From: Alphaproteobacteria bacterium
GTDB lineage: Bacteria > Pseudomonadota > Alphaproteobacteria > Micropepsales > Micropepsaceae
Assembly (NCBI GenBank): GCA_009693985.1
Contig: SHWE01000009.1
Location: 1-51,627, forward strand
Reading direction: 5' to 3'
DNA: 51,627 bases
Shown here: in pieces, positions 15,459 through 24,414 of the stretch
Layout: the number at the start of each line of letters is the position of its first letter
How positions within the stretch are numbered: the first letter of the stretch is position 1
Position numbers and translations under genes: made by a program
Notes under the pieces: generated by a model
Databases searched by the model: none
Told to the model about the DNA's origin: nothing
The model's input: the letters and a program-made list of their open reading frames with translations, nothing else

Positions 15459-15713
15459 ATGGCGGAAAAGGCAAAACCGGCTCCGGTGGCGAGCTTGAGC
15501 TTCGAGGCGGCGCTGGCCGAGCTTGAGGACATCGTGTCGCGGCTCGAGCAGGGCGAAGTCGATCTCGAAGATTCCATTGTGCTTTACGAGCGCGGGACGG
15601 CACTGAAATCCCATTGCGAGGCCAAGCTGAAGGGTGCCGAGGCGCGGCTGGAAAAGATCGTTCTGGGCCCCGACGGCGCGCCCAAGGCGACCGAGCCGCT
15701 CGATTCGCAGTAG
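15459..15713 (+). CDS. xseB: Exodeoxyribonuclease VII small subunit
   Basis: 84 aa from ATG 15459, preceded by GAGAG; a TTG at 15444 is in frame but unneeded. The core [20 protein letters not shown] followed by [19 protein letters not shown] is diagnostic of XseB. Several copies bind one XseA chain (encoded at 31674 in this window) to form a nuclease that degrades single-stranded DNA into oligonucleotides. The Lys/Pro-rich N-terminus (about 12 residues) and C-terminus are variable. In many relatives ispA lies between xseB and dxs; here there are only 177 bp of non-coding DNA. Confidence 0.95.
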   Translation: MAEKAKPAPVASLSFEAALAELEDIVSRLEQGEVDLEDSIVLYERGTALKSHCEAKLKGAEARLEKIVLGPDGAPKATEPLDSQ

Positions 15714-15890
15714 CCCGCAGACAGCAAATGGCAATTCACCTTAAGGGTCGCCGCGCACGAAAATGGGCGGGCCGTGGCAGCTTGGCATCAGCTTGATTTG
15801 TGCCGTAAGAAGGTCGATCCTTGGCGTGGGAAAATGGGGGCCTGCGCCGGATATCGGTCGCCGATTGTCCGGCAATTTCAGAGAGTTCTC

Positions 15891-17819
15891 GTGGATATCG
15901 CGGCCAAAACACCTTTGCTCGACACGGTCGACGACCCGGCGCAAATGCGCGGCTTCTCGCGCGACCAGTTGAAGCAGCTTGCGGTCGAACTGCGCAAGGA
16001 ATTGGTCGAAATCGTTTCGGTCACCGGCGGTCATCTCGGGGCCGGGCTCGGCGTGGTCGAGCTTACGGTCGCGCTGCATAGCGTCTTCGATACGCCGCGC
16101 GACAAGCTGATCTGGGATGTCGGGCACCAATCCTATCCGCACAAGATTTTGACCGGCCGCCGCTCGCGCATGCGCACGCTGCGTCAGGGCGGCGGCATTT
16201 CCGGTTTCACCAAGCGCAGCGAAAGCGTCTACGACCCGTTCGGCGCCGCGCATTCCTCCACCTCGATCTCGGCCGGCCTTGGTTTTGCGACGGCGAGCAA
16301 GCTTGCGGGCGAGAAGAACAATGTCGTCGCCGTCATCGGCGACGGCGCGATGTCGGCCGGCATGGCCTATGAGGCGATGAACAATGCGGGCGCTATGGAC
16401 GCGCGCCTCATCGTCATCCTCAACGACAACGACATGTCGATCGCGCCGCCGGTCGGAGCGATGAGCGCCTATCTGGCGCGGCTCGTCTCCAGCCGGACCT
16501 ATCGCGGCTTCCGTTATTTCTTGAAGCGTATGGCCTCGCATCTGCCGCGGCCGTTACGTGTCTCGGCCAAGCGCGCCGAGGAATATGCCCGCGGCTTCTG
16601 GATGGGTGGCACGCTGTTCGAGGAACTGGGCTTCTTCTATGTCGGCCCGGTCGACGGCCACAATCTCGACCATCTGATTCCGATTCTGGAAAATGTGCGC
16701 GACATGGGCAACGGCCCCGTGCTCGTCCATGTCGTGACGCAGAAGGGCAAGGGCTACGCGCCCGCCGAAGCGTCGGACGACAAATATCACGGCGTCTCCA
16801 AATTCAACGTGGTGACGGGCGAGCAGAAGAAGGCGCCGCCCGGACCGCCGAGCTACACCAAAGTGTTCGCCGAAGCGCTGATCGCGGAAGCGGAGCGCGA
16901 CGAGAAGGTCGTCGCCATCACGGCCGCGATGCCGTCGGGCACCGGGCTCGATCTCTTCGCCAAGAAATTCCCCGACCGCTCCTTCGACGTCGGCATCGCC
17001 GAACAGCACGGCGTCACCTTCGCGGCCGGTTTGGCCGCCGAGGGTTTCCGGCCCTTCGCCGCGATCTATTCAACCTTCCTCCAGCGCGCCTATGATCAGG
17101 TGGTGCATGACGTGGCGATCCAGTCGCTGCCGGTGCGCTTCGCCATCGACCGCGCCGGGCTTGTCGGCGCCGACGGCCCGACTCATGCGGGCTCTTTCGA
17201 CGTCGCCTATCTCGCGACGCTGCCGGGCTTCGTGGTGATGGCGGCCGCCGACGAGGTGGAGCTGATCAATATGGTGGCGACGGCGCGGCTGATCGACGAC
17301 CGCCCCAGCGCCTTCCGCTATCCGCGCGGCGAGGGCACCGGTCTGGTGCGCCCCAAACTCGGCACGCCGCTTGAAATCGGCAAGGGCCGGATTTTACGCG
17401 AAGGTTCCTCCGTCGCGATCCTCAATTTCGGCGCCCGGCTGAGCGAGTGCCTGAAGGCTGCCGACAAATTGTCCGCCTACGTATTATCGGCGACGGTCGC
17501 GGATGCGCGCTTTGCCAAGCCCCTCGACACCGATCTGGTGCGGCGTCTGGCACAGAACCACGAAGTGCTTCTCACCGTCGAGGAAGGCAGCATCGGCGGC
17601 TTCGGCGCCCATGTGCTGCATTTTGCGGCGTGGGACGGGTTGCTCGACTGCGGGCTTAAGATCCGCGACCTCATCCTGCCCGACAAATTCCTCGATCAGG
17701 ATACGCCCGAACGCATGTATGCGGCGGCCCAGCTCGATGCGAAGGCCATCGTGGCCGCGGCGCTTAACGCGCTCGGGCGCGAACGCGACGCTGCCGCCGC
17801 CGCGGTGAACAGCGAATAG
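15891..17819 (+). CDS. dxs: 1-deoxy-D-xylulose-5-phosphate synthase
   Basis: 642 aa from GTG 15891, which gives the usual N-terminus and length; the frame is open 39 codons further but without similarity. Thiamine-diphosphate enzyme motifs are clear: His48 ([10 protein letters not shown]), [10 protein letters not shown] near 76-85, the cofactor motif starting GDGAMSAG (150-157) and ending NDNDMSI (178-184), and the catalytic glutamate in GIAEQH. It condenses pyruvate and glyceraldehyde 3-phosphate, the first step of the MEP isoprenoid pathway, and also feeds thiamine and pyridoxine routes. The stop is 4 bp before the start of tlyA, implying cotranscription. Confidence 0.97.
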   Translation: MDIAAKTPLLDTVDDPAQMRGFSRDQLKQLAVELRKELVEIVSVTGGHLGAGLGVVELTVALHSVFDTPRDKLIWDVGHQSYPHKILTGRRSRMRTLRQGGGISGFTKRSESVYDPFGAAHSSTSISAGLGFATASKLAGEKNNVVAVIGDGAMSAGMAYEAMNNAGAMDARLIVILNDNDMSIAPPVGAMSAYLARLVSSRTYRGFRYFLKRMASHLPRPLRVSAKRAEEYARGFWMGGTLFEELGFFYVGPVDGHNLDHLIPILENVRDMGNGPVLVHVVTQKGKGYAPAEASDDKYHGVSKFNVVTGEQKKAPPGPPSYTKVFAEALIAEAERDEKVVAITAAMPSGTGLDLFAKKFPDRSFDVGIAEQHGVTFAAGLAAEGFRPFAAIYSTFLQRAYDQVVHDVAIQSLPVRFAIDRAGLVGADGPTHAGSFDVAYLATLPGFVVMAAADEVELINMVATARLIDDRPSAFRYPRGEGTGLVRPKLGTPLEIGKGRILREGSSVAILNFGARLSECLKAADKLSAYVLSATVADARFAKPLDTDLVRRLAQNHEVLLTVEEGSIGGFGAHVLHFAAWDGLLDCGLKIRDLILPDKFLDQDTPERMYAAAQLDAKAIVAAALNALGRERDAAAAAVNSE

Positions 17820-17823
17820 CGCA

Positions 17824-18564
17824 TTGCGCGATTCGGGCGAACGCGCCGACGTCTTTCTCGTAAAAAACGGTTTTGCTGCGAGCCGGGCAGAGGCCCAGGC
17901 CGCCATTCGTGCTGGCTTCGTCGAGGCGGACGGCCAGCCTGTCACCAAATCGGCGCAGAAATTGAAACCCGACGCCGTAATCCGCTACGCGCCCGCGCAT
18001 CCCTATGTGTCGCGCGGCGGCGTGAAGTTAGCGGCCGCGCTCGACCGTTTTCGCCTGTCGCCCGAAGGGCGCGTCTGTCTCGATATCGGCGCCTCGACCG
18101 GCGGCTTCACCGAGGTGCTACTGGAACGGAATGCGGCGCGCGTCTACGCCGTCGATGTCGGGCATGGGCAATTGCACGGAAAAATCGCTGCCGATCCGCG
18201 CGTTATTTCGCTCGAAGGCGTCAATGCGCGCACGCTAGGCCCAAGTCACGTGCCGGAACTCCTTAGCGCCATTGTCGCCGATGTCAGCTTCATCAGCCTC
18301 AAACTGGCGCTGCCGTCCGCGCTTAGCTTTGCGGCCGAGGGTGCCTGGGGCGTGTTCCTGGTCAAGCCGCAATTCGAGCTTGGTCCGGATGCGGTGCCCA
18401 GCAATGGTGTCGTCCGCAACAACGCGCTTCGTCTTGCGGCGCTCGCTGCAATCGTGGACTTCGTGAACGCAAGCGGTTGGCGTCTGTTAGGTACAATGGA
18501 AAGCCCGATTGCGGGCGCTTCGGGAAACCGCGAATTCCTGCTGGCGGCAACGAAGCAGGCTTGA
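17824..18564 (+). CDS. tlyA: TlyA-family rRNA 2'-O-methyltransferase
   Basis: 246 aa, starting at TTG 17824. An N-terminal S4 RNA-binding domain (residues about 5-60, RADVFLVKNG through AGFVEADGQPV) precedes an FtsJ-like methyltransferase domain with the SAM motif LDIGASTGGFTEVLL and the K-D-K-E set (RGGVKL, ADVSF, LVKPQFE). TlyA proteins methylate the 2'-hydroxyl of cytidines in 16S and 23S rRNA and influence capreomycin sensitivity. The dxs-tlyA pairing is common in alphaproteobacteria. The rare TTG start agrees with tight coupling to dxs 4 bp upstream. Confidence 0.92.
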   Translation: MRDSGERADVFLVKNGFAASRAEAQAAIRAGFVEADGQPVTKSAQKLKPDAVIRYAPAHPYVSRGGVKLAAALDRFRLSPEGRVCLDIGASTGGFTEVLLERNAARVYAVDVGHGQLHGKIAADPRVISLEGVNARTLGPSHVPELLSAIVADVSFISLKLALPSALSFAAEGAWGVFLVKPQFELGPDAVPSNGVVRNNALRLAALAAIVDFVNASGWRLLGTMESPIAGASGNREFLLAATKQA

Positions 18565-18575
18565 GAGAATAGACA

Positions 18576-19276
18576 ATGACCGGTGGGCAATGACTTGGTG
18601 AAGCGCCATTCGATCCCGCGCCCCTGCTGCGGCGCGCGACCGAATTGCATGGCAGAGGCGCGCTGGAAGCCGCCGAAGCCCTCTATCGCAAGGTGCTCGA
18701 AGGGGCGCGCGAGAACGCCGACGCGCTGCATTTCCTCGGCGTGCTCGCGGCGCAGCGCGCGAATTTTCCGGCCGCTGTCGAGCTGATAGCGCGTAGCCTA
18801 GCTGCCGATCCCATCTCGGCTGCGGCACCGGCCTCGTCGGTCCGCTCGTCCGCCACGCGGCTTCGCGGCTTGTCGGCGTCGATCTTTCGGAGAAGATGCT
18901 GGCGAAGGCGCGGATGCGCGGAATCTATGACGAGCTTATCTGCGACGAGCTGGTGGCCGCGATGGCGAAATGGGGGGACGAACTCGACCTCGCAATTTCC
19001 GCCGACGTGTTCGTCTATGTCGGCAATCTGGAGCCGGCGTTCAAAGCCTGCGCGCGCATCTTGAAACCGGGCGGCCTTCTCGCCTTCACCGTTGAGGAAC
19101 AGGACGGCGCTGGCTTTGTGCTGGAAGCGACCTGCCGTTACCGGCACTCCAGGCCCTATCTGGAGGCGCTCGCGCTCGCGCACGGCTTCACGGTCTTGCG
19201 CAGCGAGAACGTGGTGCCCCGCTACAATTTCAAGGAGCCGGTTCCTGGCCTATTGACGATCTTGCGCCGGAATTAG
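18576..19276 (+). pseudogene. TPR-repeat SAM methyltransferase, broken by stop, deletion and frameshift
   Basis: A TPR part (about 18594-18810: LLRRATELHGRGALEAAEAL, then ENADALHFLGVLAAQ) lies in one frame. The methyltransferase part (about 18815-19276: LGCGTGLVGPL, VGVDLSEKML, LKPGGLLAFTVEEQ) lies in another. The natural ATG at 18576 is followed after five codons by TGA (18591). At about 18806-18814 the text jumps straight from a TPR helix to SAM motif I, so the rest of the TPR array and the linker are gone and the frame changes. A 126-residue piece from ATG 18896 could still be translated but lacks SAM motif I. The intact family (COG4976-like) is a class I methyltransferase. Confidence 0.72.
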
Positions 19277-20268
19277 GCCTTGCCCAACCCCATCATCGCG
19301 AGGGCCGCGCGGCCCGCCCAGCCATAGGGATTGGCCAGCGTCTCCTGCACTTCGTAATGATTGTGGTTCGGCATCTCGATCAGCGTCACCTGCTTTCCAG
19401 CCGCCTTCACCGCTGCGGCGAAATCGCGGCTCTGGCGTTGAAACTCGGGTGTCTCGAACGTGCCGTACATGACGGTGATGGGTGCGCGCAATTTGTCGAT
19501 GTGACGAATCGTGCTCATCGACTCTTCCATGGCGTCGTCGAATTTGACGTATTTGCTGCGTGTGGAGAGCCGCACCGGCTTCATCTCGTACATGCCGCTC
19601 AAAAGAAGCCCGCCCTTGATGAAGGCGGGTGAAATGCCGTGTTCCTTCTGCCAGTCGGAGACGAGCGCGACGCCCGTCAGATGCGCGCCCGAAGATTGGC
19701 CGCCGACATAGATCTTGTTCGGGTCGATGCCGAGCCGCGCGGCGTTCTTGTAAACCCAGGCGATGCCGCGCCTGACTTGTTCGGCCATCACGCGGATGTC
19801 GCCATTGGCGGGCCCCACAGCGATGAAATCGAGGGCGACATAATTCACGCCCGCATTGACGAAATTCTCGGCGGCGAAATGATATTCGCTGGCCGAACCG
19901 CTCAGCCAGGCGCCGCCATGTACGAAGATGAGGGTGGGCGCGTTGGGCCGGTTGGTGCGGAAGATGTCGAGCTTCTCGATCTCGGTTGGCCCATAGGATT
20001 CGCGCTGCGGATTGCCCAGGCGGCGGCGGACTTCGACGCTGTTCGATGCGCGGCGCGCTTGGATCTGGGCGCTCATTGGCGCGTAGGAGAGTTGGGTATA
20101 GGCGGCGTCGAGCTCGATCTGGTCGTAATTCATAAAGACCAGCGGACCCTTGGGATGGGGCGGGGGACCGACGCGGCAGCCGTCCTGTTCGGCGGCGCGG
20201 GCACCACTCGAAGCGGCGAGGCCTGCCGTCGCGGCCGCTGCCGCACCGAGAATGCCGCGCCGGGTCAT
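19273..20268 (-). CDS. Exported alpha/beta-hydrolase, arylformamidase/esterase-like
   Basis: 331 aa from ATG 20268, with AAAGG 7 nt upstream; an in-frame ATG at 20298 is possible. The N-terminus MTRRGILGAAAAATAGLAA has a twin arginine and an alanine-rich stretch, suggesting Tat export. The fold is alpha/beta hydrolase: oxyanion motif HGGAW (117-121), nucleophile Ser192 in GGQSSGAHL, and a likely catalytic His302 or His304 (NHNHYE). The HGG motif plus GxSxGAHL resembles kynurenine formamidases and BD-FAE-type esterases, but the export signal argues for an external ester or amide substrate. The stop overlaps that of the convergent pseudogene by 4 bp (TTAG). Confidence 0.85.
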   Translation of the reverse strand: MTRRGILGAAAAATAGLAASSGARAAEQDGCRVGPPPHPKGPLVFMNYDQIELDAAYTQLSYAPMSAQIQARRASNSVEVRRRLGNPQRESYGPTEIEKLDIFRTNRPNAPTLIFVHGGAWLSGSASEYHFAAENFVNAGVNYVALDFIAVGPANGDIRVMAEQVRRGIAWVYKNAARLGIDPNKIYVGGQSSGAHLTGVALVSDWQKEHGISPAFIKGGLLLSGMYEMKPVRLSTRSKYVKFDDAMEESMSTIRHIDKLRAPITVMYGTFETPEFQRQSRDFAAAVKAAGKQVTLIEMPNHNHYEVQETLANPYGWAGRAALAMMGLGKA

Positions 20269-20369
20269 ATCGTCACCTTTGGGATTGTCGTCTTGCATGG
20301 TCCCTGCCTCGAAAGCGATGGGACCATCTTACATGTCTATTCCGGGGCCGAGAACGGCTAGAAAGAGGC

Positions 20370-21587
20370 ATGGGCGAATCCGTCGAAATCGTTAAACTCG
20401 GCCATGCCGGTGACGGCATGACGGCGGATGGGCTGTTCGTGCCCTTTACCGTGCCGGGCGATCGGGTGGGCGTGCGCCGCGAAGGCGCGCGCGGCCGGGT
20501 GGAGGAAATCATGGCGCCGGGGCCGTGGCGGGTCGCGCCCGCCTGCCGGCATTTCGGCACTTGCGGCGGCTGTGCCCTGCAACATATCGCGCGCGAGCCC
20601 TATCTCGCCTGGAAGCGCAGCCTCGTGGTCGCGGCGCTGAGGCAGCGCGGCTTTGCCGCCGCCCCGGTCGAGGATATCCGCGCTGTGCCGGAAGGTACGC
20701 GGCGGCGCGCGACGTTCAAAGCGCGCGGCTCCGCCAAAGGCGTGCAGCTCGGCTTCTACGAGCCAGAAAGCCGCGTCCTGGTCGATCTCGCCGAGTGTCC
20801 GATCCTGGTTCCCGAGCTTGCGCGCGCCATGGCGCCGTTGCGTAAACATCTGGCGCCGCTTCTCGCGAGCCACGAAACCGTCGAGCTGCACGCGACTGCG
20901 AGCGATACCGGGATCGATCTCTCTCTGCGATGGAAGCGCGAGCGCATGCCAGATTTCCTGATGGCGCTTTCGGAGCTGGCCGCCGCCTTACGTCTGGCGC
21001 GCCTTTCCTGGAATGGCGAAGCACTGGCGATCGCGGCGACGCCGACTCTGAAGAACGGAAAATTTACCGTCGCGCTTCCGATCGAATCTTTCTTGCAGCC
21101 GACGCGAGAAGGCGAGCGCATCCTTCAGGAGCTGGTGTCGGAAGCGGCCGCCGGCGCGCGCTGCGTCGGCGATCTCTTTTCCGGCTGCGGCACCTTCGCG
21201 CTGGCGTTGGCAGGCTGGCGCATCGTGCACGCGGTCGATAGTTCGGCGATGCAAGTCAAAGCGCTTGGCGACGCCGCCAAAGCGGGCGGGGCGAATGTCA
21301 CGACGGAAACGCGCGATCTCTTTCGCCGTCCGCTCATCCCTTCCGAGCTTGCCCGCTTCGGCGCCATCGTGCTCGATCCGCCGCGCCCCGGCGCCATCGC
21401 GCAGGCAAAGCAGCTTGCCCAATCCTCCGTGCCGCGCGTGATTTACGTATCCTGCAGCCCAGCGAGCTTCGCGCGCGATGCCCGTATTCTTGCCGATGGC
21501 GGCTACCGGTTGGAGCGCGTCGTGCCGGTCGATCAATTCCTATGGTCGCCCCATGTCGAGCTTTTTGCCTCGTTCATCAAGGGTTGA
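20370..21587 (+). CDS. Class I SAM-dependent 5-methyluridine RNA methyltransferase (RlmD/RumA-like)
   Basis: 405 aa. An N-terminal TRAM-like beta-barrel segment (residues about 1-50) is followed by an iron-sulfur motif with Cys59, Cys65, Cys68 and Cys143 (CRHFGTCGGC and AECP). The catalytic domain has the SAM motif DLFSGCGTF (268-276), LDPPRPG (335-341) and the nucleophile Cys362 in YVSCSP. Such enzymes make m5U in 23S rRNA (RlmC/RlmD) or, in related families, tRNA. The 4Fe-4S motif favours the RlmD/RumA type. Alphaproteobacteria often have a single such protein, so the exact target (position 747 or 1939) is uncertain. Confidence 0.92.
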   Translation: MGESVEIVKLGHAGDGMTADGLFVPFTVPGDRVGVRREGARGRVEEIMAPGPWRVAPACRHFGTCGGCALQHIAREPYLAWKRSLVVAALRQRGFAAAPVEDIRAVPEGTRRRATFKARGSAKGVQLGFYEPESRVLVDLAECPILVPELARAMAPLRKHLAPLLASHETVELHATASDTGIDLSLRWKRERMPDFLMALSELAAALRLARLSWNGEALAIAATPTLKNGKFTVALPIESFLQPTREGERILQELVSEAAAGARCVGDLFSGCGTFALALAGWRIVHAVDSSAMQVKALGDAAKAGGANVTTETRDLFRRPLIPSELARFGAIVLDPPRPGAIAQAKQLAQSSVPRVIYVSCSPASFARDARILADGGYRLERVVPVDQFLWSPHVELFASFIKG

Positions 21588-21657
21588 GCTTTGCGGGGAT
21601 AGATTTGCGCGACCACTCATTGTAGGAAGATTGCAAGCGTTGCGGGAGTTGCGAAGC

Positions 21658-22410
21658 ATGAAGCGTCGTCTCGCCTTTCTGTTCCTGGTCGCGGGCCTTT
21701 GCGCCACGGCGCCCGCCATTGCCGCGCCCTTCGACAATTGGGCAGCCATCGTGGTGGCGGCCGACAACCGGGCCGCTTCCGGCGCGCCGACCGAAGTGTT
21801 CGACAATGCCAGGCGCGATATCGCCAACGCGCTCGCGGGAATCGGTTTTACCGCGCACAACATCCAGCAATATTCGACGCAGCCGGAGAATGATCTGATC
21901 ACCAATCCGCTGCCCGCGAATCCGCTGTCGATCTACAATTCGATGTACAAGCTCTCGCAGGAGGCGAATGCGGGCTGCTTCGTCTACATCACCACGCACG
22001 GCGCGCCGCTCGGCATCACGATGGGCAAGGACCTGATCACGCAGCGCACCGTCGGCGACATCATCGACCGCTCCTGCATTGGCCGTCCGACTGTGATCGT
22101 CGTCTCGGCCTGCTATTCGGGGATGTTCATTCCGGTCATCCGCGCCGACAACCGGTTCATCTTCACCGCCGCGCGCGCCGACCGCACCTCGTTCGGGTGC
22201 GCCGAAGATCTGCAATATACCTATTTCGACCAGTGCTTCCTGGAATCGATGCCGATGGCTTCGGACTTCGTCACCCTCGCGGCGAAAACCACGGAATGCG
22301 TCGCCAAGCGCGAAGTGATCGAAGGCGCAACACCGCCGTCCGAACCGCAGGTTTATATCGGCGCGACCGTCGGACCGACGCTGCCGGCGTTCGGAGCGCC
22401 GGGCACTTAG
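21658..22410 (+). CDS. Secreted C13 (legumain-like) cysteine peptidase family protein
   Basis: 250 aa from ATG 21658 with GGGAG upstream; the longer frame runs back into the preceding gene. A Sec signal peptide ends near residue 22 (APAIA). The mature protein has the caspase-like fold of peptidase family C13: strand-His motif ITTHGAPLG (catalytic His114) and the Cys motif VVVSACYSG (catalytic Cys152). Legumains and GPI8 transamidase share this dyad and cut after Asn or Asp. Bacterial secreted members are poorly studied. Four further cysteines after residue 190 (GCAEDL, QCFLES, ECVAK) could form disulfides. The gene convergently overlaps aroC by 4 bp. Confidence 0.8.
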   Translation: MKRRLAFLFLVAGLCATAPAIAAPFDNWAAIVVAADNRAASGAPTEVFDNARRDIANALAGIGFTAHNIQQYSTQPENDLITNPLPANPLSIYNSMYKLSQEANAGCFVYITTHGAPLGITMGKDLITQRTVGDIIDRSCIGRPTVIVVSACYSGMFIPVIRADNRFIFTAARADRTSFGCAEDLQYTYFDQCFLESMPMASDFVTLAAKTTECVAKREVIEGATPPSEPQVYIGATVGPTLPAFGAPGT

Positions 22411-23507
22411 CCCATCTGGGCCCGGTGGCGCAGCGCGTGGTCGGCGAGCACGCAAGCCATCATCGCTTCGCCTATCGGCACGGCGCGAATGCCGACGCAG
22501 GGATCGTGACGGCCCTTAGTGGCGATCTCCGTATTCTTGCCGTCGATGCCAATCGTCTTGCGCGGCGTAAGGATTGACGACGTCGGCTTCACTGAAAAGC
22601 GCGCCACGATGGATTGCCCCGTCGAAATGCCGCCCAATATCCCGCCCGCCTGATTGGAAAGGAATATGGGCTTGCCGTCTGGGCCAGCCCGCATCTCATC
22701 GGCGTTCTCTTCGCCGGTGAGCGTGGCGGCTGCCATGCCGGCGCCGATTTCGACGCCTTTGACCGCGTTGATGCTCATCATCGCCGAGGCGATGTCGGCA
22801 TCCAGTTTGCCGTAGATCGGCGCGCCGAGGCCGGCCGGCACACCTTCGGCCACCACTTCGACAAGCGCCCCGATGGACGAGCCAGATTTGCGCAAGCCTT
22901 CGAGATAATCCGCCCATTGATTGACGACGCCCGCATCGGGCGCATTGAACGGGTTGCGCAAGACCTCGTCCCAGTCCCAGCGGGCGCGATCGATGGTCAG
23001 CGTCCCCATCTGGATCAACGCGGCGCGGATCGTCACCCGGCCATACATCGCATCGAGAATTTTGCGCGCGATGGCGCCCGCGGCGACCCTTGTTGCCGTC
23101 TCGCGCGCCGATTGGCGGCCGCCGCCGCGATAATCGCGCACCCCATATTTGGCCCAATAGGTGTAGTCCGCATGGCCGGGACGGAATTTGTCGCTTATGT
23201 CGCCATAATCCTTCGAGCGCGCATCGACATTCTCGATCAGCAGCGCAATCGGCGTTCCGGTTGTGATCTGCCCCTTGGTGCGGTCGTCCTCGAACACGCC
23301 CGAGAGGATGCGGACGGCATCGGGCTCTTGCCGCTGGCTGACGAACTTGGATTGGCCGGGCTTGCGCCGGTCCAGATAGGTCTGGATGTCGGGCTCGGTG
23401 AGCGCGATGCCGGGCGGACAGCCATCGACCACGCACCCGATTGCCGGACCGTGGCTTTCGCCGAAGGTGGTGACGCGGAAGAGGTGGCCGAAACTGTTAT
23501 GGGACAT
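22407..23507 (-). CDS. aroC: Chorismate synthase
   Basis: 366 aa. All three family signatures are present: GESHGPAIG at the N-terminus, [20 protein letters not shown] with the following [10 protein letters not shown] in the middle, and [13 protein letters not shown] near the end. The FMN-dependent enzyme converts 5-enolpyruvylshikimate 3-phosphate to chorismate, the last shared step of aromatic amino acid, folate and quinone biosynthesis. The start overlaps the end of fabI by 11 bp, so fabI-aroC form one transcription unit, an arrangement widespread in alphaproteobacteria. Confidence 0.98.
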   Translation of the reverse strand: MSHNSFGHLFRVTTFGESHGPAIGCVVDGCPPGIALTEPDIQTYLDRRKPGQSKFVSQRQEPDAVRILSGVFEDDRTKGQITTGTPIALLIENVDARSKDYGDISDKFRPGHADYTYWAKYGVRDYRGGGRQSARETATRVAAGAIARKILDAMYGRVTIRAALIQMGTLTIDRARWDWDEVLRNPFNAPDAGVVNQWADYLEGLRKSGSSIGALVEVVAEGVPAGLGAPIYGKLDADIASAMMSINAVKGVEIGAGMAAATLTGEENADEMRAGPDGKPIFLSNQAGGILGGISTGQSIVARFSVKPTSSILTPRKTIGIDGKNTEIATKGRHDPCVGIRAVPIGEAMMACVLADHALRHRAQMG

Positions 23508-24321
23508 CGGCTCTCGGCACGACCCCGATATCGGGGGCGTTGACCGCCTTCATGCCGACGACGTGGTAGCCGGAATCGACATGCATCACTTCGCCGGTGA
23601 TCCCGCGCGCGAGATCGGACAACAGGAACATCGCCGAGTCGCCGACCTCGGACGTCGTCACCGTGCGGCGCAACGGCGCGTTCAACTCGTTCCAGCGCAG
23701 GATGTAGCGGAAATCGCCGATGCCCGCCGCGGCCAGCGTACGGATGGGTCCCGCCGACAATGCGTTGACGCGGATGTTCTTCTTGCCGAGGTCCTCGGCC
23801 ATGTAGCGCACGCTCGCTTCGAGCGCTGCTTTCGCCACGCCCATCACGTTGTAATGCGGCATGACCTTCTCGGCGCCATAATAGGTCAGCGTCAGAAGGC
23901 TGCCGCCATTGGTCATCAGCTTCTCGGCCCGCTGCGCCACCGCCGTGAACGAATAACAGGAGATGTTCATCGTCATGGCGAAGTTTTCGGGATTGGTGTC
24001 GACGTAACGCCCCTTGAGCTGATCCTTGTCGGAGAAAGCGATGGCGTGGACGACGAAGTCGAGCCGGTCCCAGACCTTGCCGAGCGCCGCGAAGGCGGCA
24101 TCGATGGACGCTGCGTGCGCCACGTCGCAATCGATCAAGGCGGCGGGCTTCAAGGGTTCGGCGAGGGGCCCAACGCGCTTCTTGAAGGCTTCGCCCTGAT
24201 AGGTGAAGGCAAGCTCCGCCCCTTGGGCGGCCAGCGATTGGGCGATGCCCCAGGCGATGGAGCGGTCATTGGCGACGCCCATGATGAGCCCGCGCTTGCC
24301 CGCCATGATCCCGTTCGCCAT
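23497..24321 (-). CDS. fabI: Enoyl-[acyl-carrier-protein] reductase (NADH)
   Basis: 274 aa from ATG 24321 (GAGGG just upstream), which yields the family N-terminus [18 protein letters not shown]; ATGs at 24348 and 24378 are less likely. A short-chain dehydrogenase fold binds NAD through the [13 protein letters not shown] loop. The catalytic set is Tyr147 (FabI-specific), Tyr157 and Lys164 in [18 protein letters not shown]. It carries out the last reduction of fatty-acid elongation and is the target of triclosan-type inhibitors. It is upstream of and overlaps aroC. Confidence 0.96.
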   Translation of the reverse strand: MANGIMAGKRGLIMGVANDRSIAWGIAQSLAAQGAELAFTYQGEAFKKRVGPLAEPLKPAALIDCDVAHAASIDAAFAALGKVWDRLDFVVHAIAFSDKDQLKGRYVDTNPENFAMTMNISCYSFTAVAQRAEKLMTNGGSLLTLTYYGAEKVMPHYNVMGVAKAALEASVRYMAEDLGKKNIRVNALSAGPIRTLAAAGIGDFRYILRWNELNAPLRRTVTTSEVGDSAMFLLSDLARGITGEVMHVDSGYHVVGMKAVNAPDIGVVPRADVP

Positions 24322-24414
24322 GCCATGCCCTCGAATTGTTCGCGTCATCCTATAGCGGAGCCTCTGGCCCCGCGCCAAGGAATAGCGCTGTCCGAAAAAA
24401 GACCGTGGAACCCG

